This document shows positions 28,157-40,699 of a stretch of 42,329 nt of DNA, piece after piece. The stretch covers positions 1 to 42,329 of the forward strand of contig MFEL01000007.1 of NCBI GenBank assembly GCA_001777575.1, given 5' to 3'. The DNA is from Candidatus Doudnabacteria bacterium RIFCSPHIGHO2_01_FULL_46_24 (GTDB taxonomy: Bacteria > Patescibacteriota > Doudnabacteria > UBA920 > O2-02-FULL-48-8). The position numbers and the translations under genes are program-made. The notes beneath the pieces are model-generated. The model did not search any database and was not told the origin of the DNA. It saw nothing but the letters and a program-made list of their open reading frames with translations. Positions within the stretch are counted from its first letter, which is position 1. Every line of letters starts with the position of its first letter.

Positions 28157-28534
28157 ATGAAAGCTAAAATACTTGGGGCAATCGTGCTCATCGCGGTACT
28201 TTTGTTTGTCGCTTATACGTTTAACCAAAGTAACAAGCAGGAACAGCCGTCTGCTGAGTCTGCTTCCAAGCAAGCGCAAAACCCTCAATTCATCTTGGGC
28301 AACGTCAGCAGGACCGACAGTGGCATGATTTATTTTGACGTGGGCGGCAGCGAAAAAGCGGCGGCGGTTTCCGCTGAAACCTTTCTCATCAAGCAGGTCA
28401 AGGACAAAGACGGGCTTAAGAATGTCCCGGCTGAGTTTGCTGATTTCATAAGCGGCTCCGCAATCGTCGTCTACTATGCAAGTGAGCCGCAGGGCGACAC
28501 TTATCAGGCAACCAAAGTCCAAATAATCAATTGA
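28157..28534 (+). CDS. Hypothetical membrane-anchored protein
   Basis: N-terminal TM; coupled to the downstream pseudopilin. Confidence 0.65.
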   Translation: MKAKILGAIVLIAVLLFVAYTFNQSNKQEQPSAESASKQAQNPQFILGNVSRTDSGMIYFDVGGSEKAAAVSAETFLIKQVKDKDGLKNVPAEFADFISGSAIVVYYASEPQGDTYQATKVQIIN

Positions 28535-29079
28535 CAAACAGGAAGGGTAAAAAGCAATTAGGTTTTACTTTGATTGAATTAACCGTCAGCATTTTTATTC
28601 TGGCGGTTATTTCTTCCATTGCCGTGGCCAACTATCGCGCAGGCGAAAAACGGCGTCAGGTTTCGCTGGCGGTCGATGGCATAGTCAATTCAGTCCGGCT
28701 TGCCCAGACTTACGCGTTGACGGGAAAGCAGATCGAATCAACTTCTTGTGCGAGCAAGGCGCCCAAAGATTACCGTGTCAATTTTTCCTCGTCATCCGAA
28801 TACGTGCTCTATTCGGATGACACTTGCGGCAATTCTTTTGAACTTCAAAGATTTAGCTTGCCTGCCCAGACGCAGATGAAAGCCGGGGAATTGAGACTGA
28901 ACAGCGCTTCGGTTAACAGCCTCTCAATTATGTTTGAGCCGCCGTTCGGCAGGCTCACCGCGTCAACCGGAGGGGTATTTAGCTCGTTTACCAGCGCCAG
29001 CATCGGGGTGGAGCAGAAAGACGGGACAGTCACCAAATCCGCGACTGTGGACGGCGTCTCTGGGCGCATCGGAGAGTAA
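28531..29079 (+). CDS. Pseudopilin (GspH/FimT-like)
   Basis: LGFTLIELTVSIFILAVISSIAVANYRAGEKRRQ; TTG start overlapping the upstream stop. Confidence 0.85.
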   Translation: MTNRKGKKQLGFTLIELTVSIFILAVISSIAVANYRAGEKRRQVSLAVDGIVNSVRLAQTYALTGKQIESTSCASKAPKDYRVNFSSSSEYVLYSDDTCGNSFELQRFSLPAQTQMKAGELRLNSASVNSLSIMFEPPFGRLTASTGGVFSSFTSASIGVEQKDGTVTKSATVDGVSGRIGE

Positions 29080-29082
29080 ATC

Positions 29083-29835
29083 ATGAATCACGTATCACGT
29101 ACCACGTATCACGTACCACGTATCAAGAAGCTGTTACGTGTTTCGTGTTGCGGGTTATGTGACCAAGAGGGACAAACTCTGATCGAAACCATGCTCGCTA
29201 TTTTTATATTAACCACCTCCCTGGTGGCCGGTTTGGGCTTGGCCATTTATGTCTTGAATTCTCAAGCGGTATCCAAAAACCAGATCGTGGCCACCAACCT
29301 CGCGCGGGAAGGGATCGAGGTCATTCGCATGTTTCGGGATTCCAATTGGTTGCTGGCCGAGCCTGATCCAGCCTCTCCGGATCCTGACCTAACCGATGAT
29401 TTGCAGAGCTGTCCGGACTTGGGCGGGACCCCTTGTTATCCCAAAGTTTATGATGCCCCGTTTCGAGACCTCAATCCGGCCAGTTACCCTGCCTTTGCTG
29501 ATGCCAACTACCGGCTGAATTTCAACCCAACGACCCGGGTTTGGAGCACGGACACATCTGACGATTACAGTTTATACCTGCAAGCCGACAAATCTTACTC
29601 TCATGCGCAAAACGGCCAATCTGTTTTCGCCAGACAGGTCAAGCTCAGCTTCGCGCCGATTACGGACGGCAGCTGTTCTGCTGTGTGCAATAACCGCACG
29701 CTCATCGTTAAATCAATCGTCGCCTGGCGAGGCAAGAATTGTACGGAATTCAGCACCGGTGATTTGGAAAGCCTCAGCACGTCCTGTAAGATTTTGGTGG
29801 AAGAACATTTGGCTAACTGGAAGGACTACAAATGA
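29083..29835 (+). CDS. Pseudopilin (PilV/GspI-like)
   Basis: GQTLIETMLAIFILTTSLVAGLGLAIYVLNSQ. Confidence 0.82.
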   Translation: MNHVSRTTYHVPRIKKLLRVSCCGLCDQEGQTLIETMLAIFILTTSLVAGLGLAIYVLNSQAVSKNQIVATNLAREGIEVIRMFRDSNWLLAEPDPASPDPDLTDDLQSCPDLGGTPCYPKVYDAPFRDLNPASYPAFADANYRLNFNPTTRVWSTDTSDDYSLYLQADKSYSHAQNGQSVFARQVKLSFAPITDGSCSAVCNNRTLIVKSIVAWRGKNCTEFSTGDLESLSTSCKILVEEHLANWKDYK

Positions 29836-30446
29836 CACGTAGCACGAATCACATATCACGTATCAAAAATTTCAGCCTGTTACGTGTTACGGGTTGCGTG
29901 TTACGTGACAAAAAGGGCTTCACCATGATCGAGGCAGTGGTGTCTTCGGCGGTTTTCGCCTTTGCTGTGGTTTCCGTCCTGGGAATTTATGCCTTGACGA
30001 TTCGGCTGGACAGCAAAAGTCGAGCCGAGCGGGCAGTGGCCGAAAACGCCAGGTTTATTTTGGAGTATCTGGCCAAATCCATCCGCAACGGGACCATTGA
30101 TTATTCCAGGTATCCTGGTTCGAACGCGAATAATTCATCTGACAGCGTGTGGTTTATCAACCAAGCCAATGAAAATGAACACATATATCTGGACGGTAGT
30201 GCTATCAAGCTGGAAAAAACCTCGGTTACGAATCTCAATTCATCGGGGGTGCGGGTGACTGATTTTAAGCTTTTAGCATCGCCTGCCTCAAATCCGCTGA
30301 CAAGCGCGAAATTGGCTAACCAACAGCCAAGCTTAACAGTAATGATAGAGCTATCCAGCAATTATGGTCAAAAGGTCGGAGATATTACGGTTTTGAATAT
30401 CCAAACCACGCTTACCAGCCGCGATTATCCATCAAGAGACCAATGA
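29832..30446 (+). CDS. Pseudopilin (PilW/GspJ-like)
   Basis: KGFTMIEAVVSSAVFAFAVVSVLGIYAL; ATGA overlap. Confidence 0.82.
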   Translation: MTRSTNHISRIKNFSLLRVTGCVLRDKKGFTMIEAVVSSAVFAFAVVSVLGIYALTIRLDSKSRAERAVAENARFILEYLAKSIRNGTIDYSRYPGSNANNSSDSVWFINQANENEHIYLDGSAIKLEKTSVTNLNSSGVRVTDFKLLASPASNPLTSAKLANQQPSLTVMIELSSNYGQKVGDITVLNIQTTLTSRDYPSRDQ

Positions 30447-31153
30447 AATTACAATCACAATCCGGCATCACTTTGTTATTTTCCGTATTCGTCATGTCTG
30501 GCGTGGCTTTGATCACCATGTCCGTGGGATTTTTCGCGATTCAAGAATTGCGCGCTTCCAGATCCGTAATCCTTTCCGAACCGGCGATTGGGGCGGCAGA
30601 AACAGCGGCAGAATCGGGCCTGTGGCAGCTTTACCGCACTTCCTCTCAGCCGAGTAATTGCCAGACAGGCGTTGATACAAGGGTGCTGACAGCAAGCCAG
30701 ACTTTGGATTCTCGCTGTATCAAGTATGCCAGCGCAACCATTGGAGTGACTGCCGGGGCCGAGTACGTGTTCAATCTCTACGATCCCAATAATCGCAACG
30801 GCAACCTAAACCCCGGCTACACGTCCATTGTGGCGACTTACCTCAATGGGGCGACCAGTCTGACCATTCGAGTCGAACGCCTTGATGCGATCTTAGTTTC
30901 TTCGACTACCATTCCACCAGGAAGCCAGGCCACTCAAATCACCCTGCCTACCAGCCCCTCGGATGACAATCGGTTTCGAGTGATTATGAGCTCTGCCGGC
31001 AATGTGACTGTGGATGTAAATACTAACTTGGGTATGTCTGATTTTCCGACTCTTGCTACTGAAGGTTGTGCCACTCAAGGCACAGACCCCAGTTCGTGTT
31101 TAACATCAAAAGACGCCTTCCGGCGCAAGCTGGAAGTGTTGGTTCCCAGATAG
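30443..31153 (+). CDS. PilX-like minor pilin-associated protein
   Basis: SGITLLFSVFVMSGVALITMSVGFFAIQELRASR; ATGA overlap. Confidence 0.72.
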   Translation: MKLQSQSGITLLFSVFVMSGVALITMSVGFFAIQELRASRSVILSEPAIGAAETAAESGLWQLYRTSSQPSNCQTGVDTRVLTASQTLDSRCIKYASATIGVTAGAEYVFNLYDPNNRNGNLNPGYTSIVATYLNGATSLTIRVERLDAILVSSTTIPPGSQATQITLPTSPSDDNRFRVIMSSAGNVTVDVNTNLGMSDFPTLATEGCATQGTDPSSCLTSKDAFRRKLEVLVPR

Positions 31154-31158
31154 GGAAA

Positions 31159-31737
31159 TTAAGGCAGTTTTATAACTTGTCCCACCGTGATCAGATCCGA
31201 TTTTTGAAGATTGGGATTGACAGCAATAATATCATCCACAGTGATATTGAACGAACGGGCGATGCTGATTAGGGTATCGCCTTTTTTGATGGTGTAAATT
31301 TTTCCCTCAACTTTGCTGGTTGTCGCTTGGGGGATTTTCAAAGTTTGCCCGGCATGCAAAACATAAGGCTCATTAAGGCCGTTGATTTGGGCAATGAGGT
31401 CCCAGCGGATGTCGTATTCCTGGCTGATGTTGAATAGAGTATCGCCGTTTTTGACCACATAATTGGTGAATTCTTCATCTGCCTCCTTAACTGCCCCCTC
31501 AGCCGTGGAAGTTCCCAAGACTTGCTTGTCAGCAGGTATGGGCGAGGTTTGAGTTTGGGCCAATTCTGGCATAGAATAAGAGTAGGAGGCTGGTTTTTTG
31601 TAAAATAGGTTGGCGCCTAGCAAGAGGCTTAGGACCAACAAAAACACCCCGGCGACCGTAAACTTCCGATCCCGCTTGGATTCGGGAGCAATCTGGGCGC
31701 GAAGCTCAGGGGATAGATGGGGGCGAATATACCTCAT
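31159..31737 (-). CDS. LysM domain membrane protein (two LysM)
   Basis: YVVKNGDTLFNISQEYDI... and YTIKKGDTLISIARSFNI... Confidence 0.93.
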   Translation of the reverse strand: MRYIRPHLSPELRAQIAPESKRDRKFTVAGVFLLVLSLLLGANLFYKKPASYSYSMPELAQTQTSPIPADKQVLGTSTAEGAVKEADEEFTNYVVKNGDTLFNISQEYDIRWDLIAQINGLNEPYVLHAGQTLKIPQATTSKVEGKIYTIKKGDTLISIARSFNITVDDIIAVNPNLQKSDLITVGQVIKLP

Positions 31738-31801
31738 TAGTCTCTCGATTTGATTTGTTATTTATTTCAAGCCAAATTTGAAGCCTTCAGTTGAATTTTA
31801 G

Positions 31802-34528
<2,727 letters not shown>

Positions 34529-34532
<4 letters not shown>

Positions 34533-35521
34533 AGCAGGCATTTGCGACACCCATTCTGGCACGATTGGCCAGGCGGGCCGGTGTTAAAGTGAACATCGAG
34601 CCGCAGTTCGGCTATGCAGGACAAGTCGTCCTGCCCGACGGCAGGAAGAAGTATTTTCGCGGTACGAATTTCGACCTCAATGGTTTGGGGGCGTCCGAGA
34701 TCGCCAAGGACAAGGACTACGCGAACTTTTTTCTCGCGTCCATGGGCTACCCAGTAATCAAAGGCCGGGCATTCTTCAGTCCGGACTGGGCGCGTATTAT
34801 CCGAAACCGGCGCACGATTGGAGCGGCGCACGCTTACGCCAAACAACTCGGCTTTCCTGTCATCGTCAAGCCCAACAGCTTAAGCCAGGGCAGCGGCGTG
34901 GCCAAAGTGCACAACCGGGCCGAATTCTTCCAGGCCGTCAGAGCAATCTGCAAAAAGGATCGGGTTTTCCTGGTTCAGCGGGTGGTGAGCGGCCGCGATT
35001 ATCGCGTGGTGGTTCTCGACGGCAAGGTTATGTCGGCATATGAACGTCTGCCTTTGCAAGTGGTCGGCGACGGCAAGGCGACAATAGCCAAGCTGCTCTC
35101 CCGCAAGCAAAAGCAGTTTCGACGGGAGGGCCGGGATACCGTCATCAAACAGATGGACTTCAGGATTTCGAACCATCTGCGCCGGCAGGGACTCAGTCGC
35201 CGCAGTGTTCCCGCTCGCGGCGAGGTCGTCACACTTCTGGACAACCGCAACCTGTCGTCAGGCGGGGATGCGGTGGATGTAACCGGACAGATTCATCCGA
35301 GCTTCCGCCGGCTCTGTGTCAGGATGACTCGAGACATGGGATTGCGCTACTCCGGCGTTGACCTCATGGTGGAGGGCAAGCTCAGCGAACCGATCAATCG
35401 GTTCTTTGTCATCGAAGTTAACGCTGCGCCGGGAATCGACAATTATGCGCACGGCGGGAAGAAACAGCGCCGGATTGTCGACCAGATGTACCTGAAGGTG
35501 CTGCGCGCCTTAGCCAAGTAA
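34529..35521 (+). CDS. ATP-grasp ligase (cyanophycin synthetase/GshAB-like)
   Basis: PVIVKPNSLSQGSGVAKV, YRVVVLDGKVMSAYERLPLQVVGDGKATIAKL, FFVIEVNAAPGIDNY; ATGA overlap with the cofE-like gene. Confidence 0.88.
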
Positions 35522-35523
35522 TT

Positions 35524-35573
35524 GGGCACGCTCGTTTGGATTGGAAATCCTTAACGATCGTGCCGTTCTTTTT
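35524..35573 (+). terminator. Rho-independent terminator
   Basis: GGCACGCTCGTT...AACGATCGTGCCGTTCTTTTTT. Confidence 0.8.
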
Positions 35574-35614
35574 TAGTGCTATAATATATGAACTGATTAT
35601 TAAAACATTTGATT

Positions 35615-36304
35615 ATGAAACTTGATAAAAAAACCAGCGTATTCATAGGCCTGTTTATAGTTTTGGGACTTGTGGCGCTACAATTTAAACTTTCTAATTT
35701 GGCCGGCTCCAAGGTCTCGTTTACGGTTTTTGACGCTTTTGGCCCCATGGCGGGAGCTTTTTTGGGGCCGATTTTTGGCGCGCTGTCGGTTTTTTTGATG
35801 CAGGCGATTAACTTTTTGATTCATGGCGCGTTTGCGGCGGATTGGGGGACGTATGTCAGGTTTATCCCGCCGTTGTTTGCGGCTATGTATTTTGGCAAGA
35901 GAACAAAACTGAATATTTGGGTGCCGCTTTTGGCGATTGTCAGCTTTAATATTGACCCCGTAGGTCGTTCTGTTTGGTACTATTCTCTGTTTTGGCTGAT
36001 TCCGATTATTTGCTATTTTTGGCAGGAGCGTCTTTTGTTGGCCAGGAGCCTGGGCGCCACTTTTATGGCGCACGCCGTAGGCGGAGCGATTTGGATTCAT
36101 GCTTTCGCTTTGCCGAAAGCAGTTTGGATAGGGTTGATTCCCGTGGTAGCAATGGAAAGACTGCTGTTTGCCGCAGGCATCGCGCTTTCGTATCTGGTTT
36201 TGAATAATGTAATCAACCTTTTGGTTGAAAAGAAATTGTTATCGGCGGGACTGACGCTGGATCCAAGATATCTTTGGCGGCGGAAACAAGGAAGTCATGT
36301 CTAA
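35615..36304 (+). CDS. Integral membrane protein resembling an ECF transporter S component
   Basis: 6-7 TM; FDAFGPMAGAFLGPIFGALSVFLMQAINFLIHG. Confidence 0.6.
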   Translation: MKLDKKTSVFIGLFIVLGLVALQFKLSNLAGSKVSFTVFDAFGPMAGAFLGPIFGALSVFLMQAINFLIHGAFAADWGTYVRFIPPLFAAMYFGKRTKLNIWVPLLAIVSFNIDPVGRSVWYYSLFWLIPIICYFWQERLLLARSLGATFMAHAVGGAIWIHAFALPKAVWIGLIPVVAMERLLFAAGIALSYLVLNNVINLLVEKKLLSAGLTLDPRYLWRRKQGSHV

Positions 36305-36824
36305 GCCAGCATTTATTGCTGTTGCTGCCGTAACTTTGGACGGCAGAATTGCGGCCTATCGAGGACAGAACACTGATTGGACTAGGAAAGAAGACAAGCA
36401 ATTTTTGCGCAAGTTTTTGGATAAATGCGATGTTGTTTTGGTGGGACGCACCACTTACAGAGTTGCTTACGCGCCTTTATCCAAACGGAACTGCATAGTT
36501 TTGACCAGCCGAGTTAAAACTGTTTTCAAAAAGAGTCCCCTAGCCTTTTTTTGCAATCCAAAAGCAGTTGATCTACTTGCCTTGATTAAGCGTTTAGGTT
36601 ATAAGCAAGTCGCAGTTTTGGGAGGACAGAAAGTTTACAGCTATTGCCTGGAAAAGGGCCTGTTAGATGAATTATTTTTGACAATAGAGCCCTTGATTTT
36701 CGGCAGGGGATTGAATTTGTTGGAAATAAAGAAGTTGCCGCGCCAGCGAGTAAATTTACTTTCATTTAAACGGCTCAACTCCAAAGGCAGTGCTCTTTTG
36801 CATTACAGATTGACAAAAAAGTAA
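36297..36824 (+). CDS. RibD C-terminal/dihydrofolate reductase-like protein
   Basis: VAAVTLDGRIAAYRGQNTDWTRKEDKQFLRKFLDKCDVVLVGRTTY...VLGGQKVYSYCLEKGLLDELFLTIEPLIFGRG. Confidence 0.88.
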   Translation: MSKPAFIAVAAVTLDGRIAAYRGQNTDWTRKEDKQFLRKFLDKCDVVLVGRTTYRVAYAPLSKRNCIVLTSRVKTVFKKSPLAFFCNPKAVDLLALIKRLGYKQVAVLGGQKVYSYCLEKGLLDELFLTIEPLIFGRGLNLLEIKKLPRQRVNLLSFKRLNSKGSALLHYRLTKK

Positions 36825-36847
36825 TTATGTAATAAACTATTACTAGT

Positions 36848-37150
36848 ATGAAAATACAACATATTGCTAAGACCAACGAAAAAGGCCAAATTGTCATCCC
36901 CAAGGATTTAAGAGACGAATTAGGAATTAGTGATAAAGTTTCTTTACACTTAGTCAAAAAAGGCCCGGGTATTTACATTTACCCTGTAAGCGAAGTTATA
37001 GGCGAATTTGACACTGTTAATTCTTATCTTGCCATTTTAGAAAAAACTCAAGGCAGTTGGGGTCCCGAAACTGTGGAAGAAAAAAGGAGGGAAAAAGCTC
37101 AAAAAAAAATGGAACAAAAAGCGGCAAGATTGGGTAAACAACAATGGTAA
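36848..37150 (+). CDS. AbrB/SpoVT-type antitoxin
   Basis: AKTNEKGQIVIPKDLRDELGISDKVSLHLV. Confidence 0.88.
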   Translation: MKIQHIAKTNEKGQIVIPKDLRDELGISDKVSLHLVKKGPGIYIYPVSEVIGEFDTVNSYLAILEKTQGSWGPETVEEKRREKAQKKMEQKAARLGKQQW

Positions 37151-37530
37151 TTCTAGATACTAACGTAATCATTGACCATCTTAGACAAGAAAAGGGTCAA
37201 GAGACTTTGCTAAAACGTCTTATTCGAAACAATCTTCAAGAAGATTTGGCAATTTCAATAATATCTATTCAAGAATTATACAGAGGTCAAAGCACTAAGG
37301 ATTCGGAAAAAGAAAATAATATATTGACAACAGTCAGCGCTTTAAAAATTTTGTCTTATTCTTACGAGGCTGCGGAGCTCGCCGGCAAGTTAGCACGCGA
37401 CAGTAAGGGGACTATTGAGTTTGCCGATGCGGCGATTGCGGCCACAGCCTTGGTTAATAATGGCAGTTTGGCGACCTTAAACAAAAAAGACTTCGTCCAA
37501 ATCCCGAATTTGGAATTGCTAGATATTTGA
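37144..37530 (+). CDS. PIN-domain toxin (VapC-like)
   Basis: MVILDTNVIIDHLR...ISIQELYRG...FADAAIAATAL. Confidence 0.92.
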   Translation: MVILDTNVIIDHLRQEKGQETLLKRLIRNNLQEDLAISIISIQELYRGQSTKDSEKENNILTTVSALKILSYSYEAAELAGKLARDSKGTIEFADAAIAATALVNNGSLATLNKKDFVQIPNLELLDI

Positions 37531-37536
37531 AACAAA

Positions 37537-39132
37537 ATGTCAAAAACAATTAGTATAAAATTGAAAAAGATCCAATACGTAGGCGACTCGATTGGTCAAG
37601 ATATCCATATTGAAATAAATATCTTAGGCCAAGTTTTTAGCATGGAGCAAACCATTAAACAGGGTTCAACAGTAGAACTAGATCGAATAATTGCGAAATT
37701 TCCTGCGGGAAATCAGGGCTTCAACGCAAAGATCAATATTAAAATCGTTGAAAAAGATTTTCTATTCAATGATGTCGGGAGCACCAGCGGAATGATCCAA
37801 GAGGGCCTGCTCAATCTCGAGGTTAAAGTCAGAGAATGGAAAAAGTTTTTCAGAAGATCAACGGCAATTTTTACGATTACATTTGAAGTTAAAGCTGTTG
37901 AATCAATGATCCTAAAACAGTATAGAGCCCCTAAGGCGAATCAGGATTATAACCGTTTTGACGACGAGATTATTATGGCTGTCAATCAATGGAACGGTCG
38001 TTTTGCGGCACAGCTCAATCCCCCACCTACTCTACTGGATCCAAATTTGGTTAAAGCCATTATTTATGTTGAAAGTGATATGGGCTATTATAAGTGCAAA
38101 GGATATTATCCAGGATACCCTGATGTCATGCAAGTTGCGGATCCTAGAAATTATGCAATATATGCTTTAAAAAATATTTTTAATCCTAAGCTAAACCGCA
38201 CTGCTACGGAGTACGAAGTCCTAAACGGTAAAACGGTGCCTCTTGAGTATCTTGAAGCTAATGCCGAAAAACCAGAAACAAGTATTTATTGGGGCGTTCG
38301 TTGGTTATATCATTTAGCGCAGTAAAACATCGAGCAGAATGGGATTTGGGTTCGCAACTGGAAAGATTGGAAAGATGCCGTTAAGAAATATAACGGAGGT
38401 GGTGACAAGGATTACCTGGAGAAGGTATACAATGCTTATGAACGAGGAGCGGGTGATAAAGGATCTAAACTATGGCAGATAATTGCGTTAATGGTGATTG
38501 GCGCTAGTCTTATTTACAGCATACCTGCTCATGATTTTTCTTTTGCTAAGACAAGTGGCAGGGTTACTGGAGAGATCAATCCGGGAAATAAAAATGCCGA
38601 AATTTTTGATGGATATTATCCGTTAAAACTGGCTTGGGAAAACTTTTCACCCACTGAATGCAATGCGTCTGACGATTTAGGGGATATTGATGAAATATTG
38701 AAGAACTGCACTTATACAGTTGGTACCAACTGGACCAGTATGTGGACTGTTAAGCTTAGTGAGGGATATTATGGTTTTACTCCGGAAGGATTTCATAATA
38801 ATAATGATTACGATGATGTTGGTCCCTGGCAGGTATCTTTTGAAAGAAGCGTTGAGGGTGATTTGGACAAGAACGGAAAAGATGACGCTGTGGTGATACT
38901 TCGCCTTAACTACGGCGGAAGCGGTAGTTGGTTAAATATGATTATTCTTATTCAGCTGGGCGATGGCTACTATGAGCAAACAGCAAACTATATGTTTGAA
39001 GACCGAGAAGTTATTAGAGGCTTGAGCGTTGATAACGGCATAATTACAGTTCGAATAATTGTAAAGGACGATAACGACTCATACTGTTGTCCTTCAGTTT
39101 ATGATACTTATCGGTTCAGAATTACAGACTAA
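37537..39132 (+). pseudogene. Lytic-transglycosylase-like gene with one in-frame TAA (38323-38325)
   Basis: 37537-38325 ends ...YWGVRWLYHLAQ*; the same frame stays open as NIEQNGIWVRNWKDWKDAVKKYNGGGDKDYLEKVYNAYERG... through the 38491-39132 ORF. Confidence 0.78.
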
Positions 39133-39283
39133 AATTTTCTTCCCAAAACCGAGAAGCTCGGAGTTGTGTGCAAGATTACGGGCCAGATAGAGATAATCAT
39201 CTGAAATTTTAGCATGCAGCCGAACCAATCCTTGTGCGGATGGCTTCTTTATTTTACACTTAAGCTTCTCCTAAGGAGGGTAG

Positions 39284-39865
39284 ATGGCCAGAAAAAAGAA
39301 GCGCACGGGCTTTGCCTTGATGTCCAGGGCTAAATTGCTGCGGGTAACCGCTCGGGGCGGCAGGCGGACTCAGAGAAAGTATAACTACAAGACCGGCTTT
39401 GCTGTGATGTCTAAAGCTATACTCAGGCGAGCCACGATCAAGGGCGGCAGGGCGACGCAAGCGAGGACCAACGGCCAGACAGGCTTCATGTTGTTGTCCA
39501 AGAAGCGGAAGCGGGAAGTCGCCCGCAAAGCCGGCAGAATCGCCTGGCAGAAAGGTCGGCTTCACAAATTCAGCGATGTGGAAAGGCGAGGCGGAAACCT
39601 CATGCGTGGGCAGTTTTTTCAGAAACTGGGACAGCCCTTGCCCGGAATCCCGACGAGATTGGTAGAACTTTGGGAAGCGGCGGAGCTGCTTGGACTGCAT
39701 GAAAATACGGTTGAGAAGCGGATCAAACAACGGCTGCTGCGGATGGAAAAGCCGCCAGGGTCCTTTCGACGCAAGGTTGCGGTTGAATCAATCAAAAAGC
39801 TTCGGACCAAAGCGCGCAAGCAATACGCTAAGTATTTGCGCCGCGCCCGAAAGAACATGGTGTAA
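39284..39865 (+). CDS. Basic repeat protein with KGG-like motifs and C-terminal HTH-like region
   Basis: Three ~30-aa units TGFALMSRAKLLRVTARGGRRTQ / TGFAVMSKAILRRATIKGGRATQ / TGFMLLSKKRKREVARKAGRIAW; SD CTAAGGAGGG. Confidence 0.72.
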   Translation: MARKKKRTGFALMSRAKLLRVTARGGRRTQRKYNYKTGFAVMSKAILRRATIKGGRATQARTNGQTGFMLLSKKRKREVARKAGRIAWQKGRLHKFSDVERRGGNLMRGQFFQKLGQPLPGIPTRLVELWEAAELLGLHENTVEKRIKQRLLRMEKPPGSFRRKVAVESIKKLRTKARKQYAKYLRRARKNMV

Positions 39866-39868
39866 AAG

Positions 39869-39902
39869 GCGGCCACAAGCCAGACTTGCGGCTTTTTTTG
39901 TT
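39869..39902 (+). terminator. Rho-independent terminator
   Basis: GCCACAAGCCAGACTTGCGGCTTTTTTTG. Confidence 0.8.
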
Positions 39903-39961
39903 TTACTTTATTATGCCTGTAATTTGGCCAGCTGAGTTTGAACGATAAGGAGGAGTTGCAC

Positions 39962-40624
39962 ATGTCCGCAGCTTTGGAGCAAATCCGAATTGAGGCCGAG
40001 CGCCACCAGAAATTCGGTCCAGCATGGGCCTTGATGCGTGAGTTGAGAGTGATTCTCGATGGACACTTCTGGACCCACGACATGGGGCACACCGGCTACT
40101 ATTACACGACGCTTCCATTGTTTTTAACAGGCTCAATCTGGACGATCGTTCAGGAGCTGGCGGCAGCGATTGATGCGTCGGTTAAGCGGGAGATCACGGT
40201 CGTGGCAGGAGCGCAGTTCGGTGGCAACATCATCGCGCAAGGGCTCGTCAACCTGATTTCTGCCGCTGGGCCAGCCAGAACTATCCACTGCATCCATATC
40301 GAAAAGGAATTCGGGTTGGTCGGCAAAGATCTCGGGAAGACGAACTACGCCATTCGGGACTACTTTCGAGATTTTTTGTCAGGAACCAGAGTCTTGCTGG
40401 TTGATGACGTCAGGCGCAGCGGCAGAAACATGAAGCTGTTCGAAGCTCTGCTGAAGGACGCTAACGCCAGTGTCGTCGCAACAGCCAGCATCATTGACGC
40501 TTCCTTCGTCGAGCATCCCGGCAGGCACTTCAGCGTTTGGAAGGCTCCAGAGGGCGATCGCTATACTCCTGGCCCGCAAACATGCCCGATGTGCGCCAGC
40601 GGCACTCCGATCACCAAGTTCTAG
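39962..40624 (+). CDS. Phosphoribosyltransferase-like protein
   Basis: VLLVDDVRRSGRNMKLFEALL PRPP-binding loop; SD AAGGAGGAG. Confidence 0.8.
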   Translation: MSAALEQIRIEAERHQKFGPAWALMRELRVILDGHFWTHDMGHTGYYYTTLPLFLTGSIWTIVQELAAAIDASVKREITVVAGAQFGGNIIAQGLVNLISAAGPARTIHCIHIEKEFGLVGKDLGKTNYAIRDYFRDFLSGTRVLLVDDVRRSGRNMKLFEALLKDANASVVATASIIDASFVEHPGRHFSVWKAPEGDRYTPGPQTCPMCASGTPITKF

Positions 40625-40625
40625 C

Positions 40626-40655
40626 GTCCGGAAACGCGGTTTCTGGACTTCTTTT
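40626..40655 (+). terminator. Rho-independent terminator
   Basis: GTCCGGAAACGCGGTTTCTGGACTTCTTTTTTT. Confidence 0.85.
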
Positions 40656-40670
40656 TTTCCGACCTACCTC

Positions 40671-40699
40671 TTGACAGAGGATTTTTAAAAGGCTATAAT
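40671..40699 (+). promoter_or_regulatory. Perfect consensus sigma70 promoter upstream of 23S rRNA
   Basis: TTGACA-17 bp-TATAAT. Confidence 0.9.
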
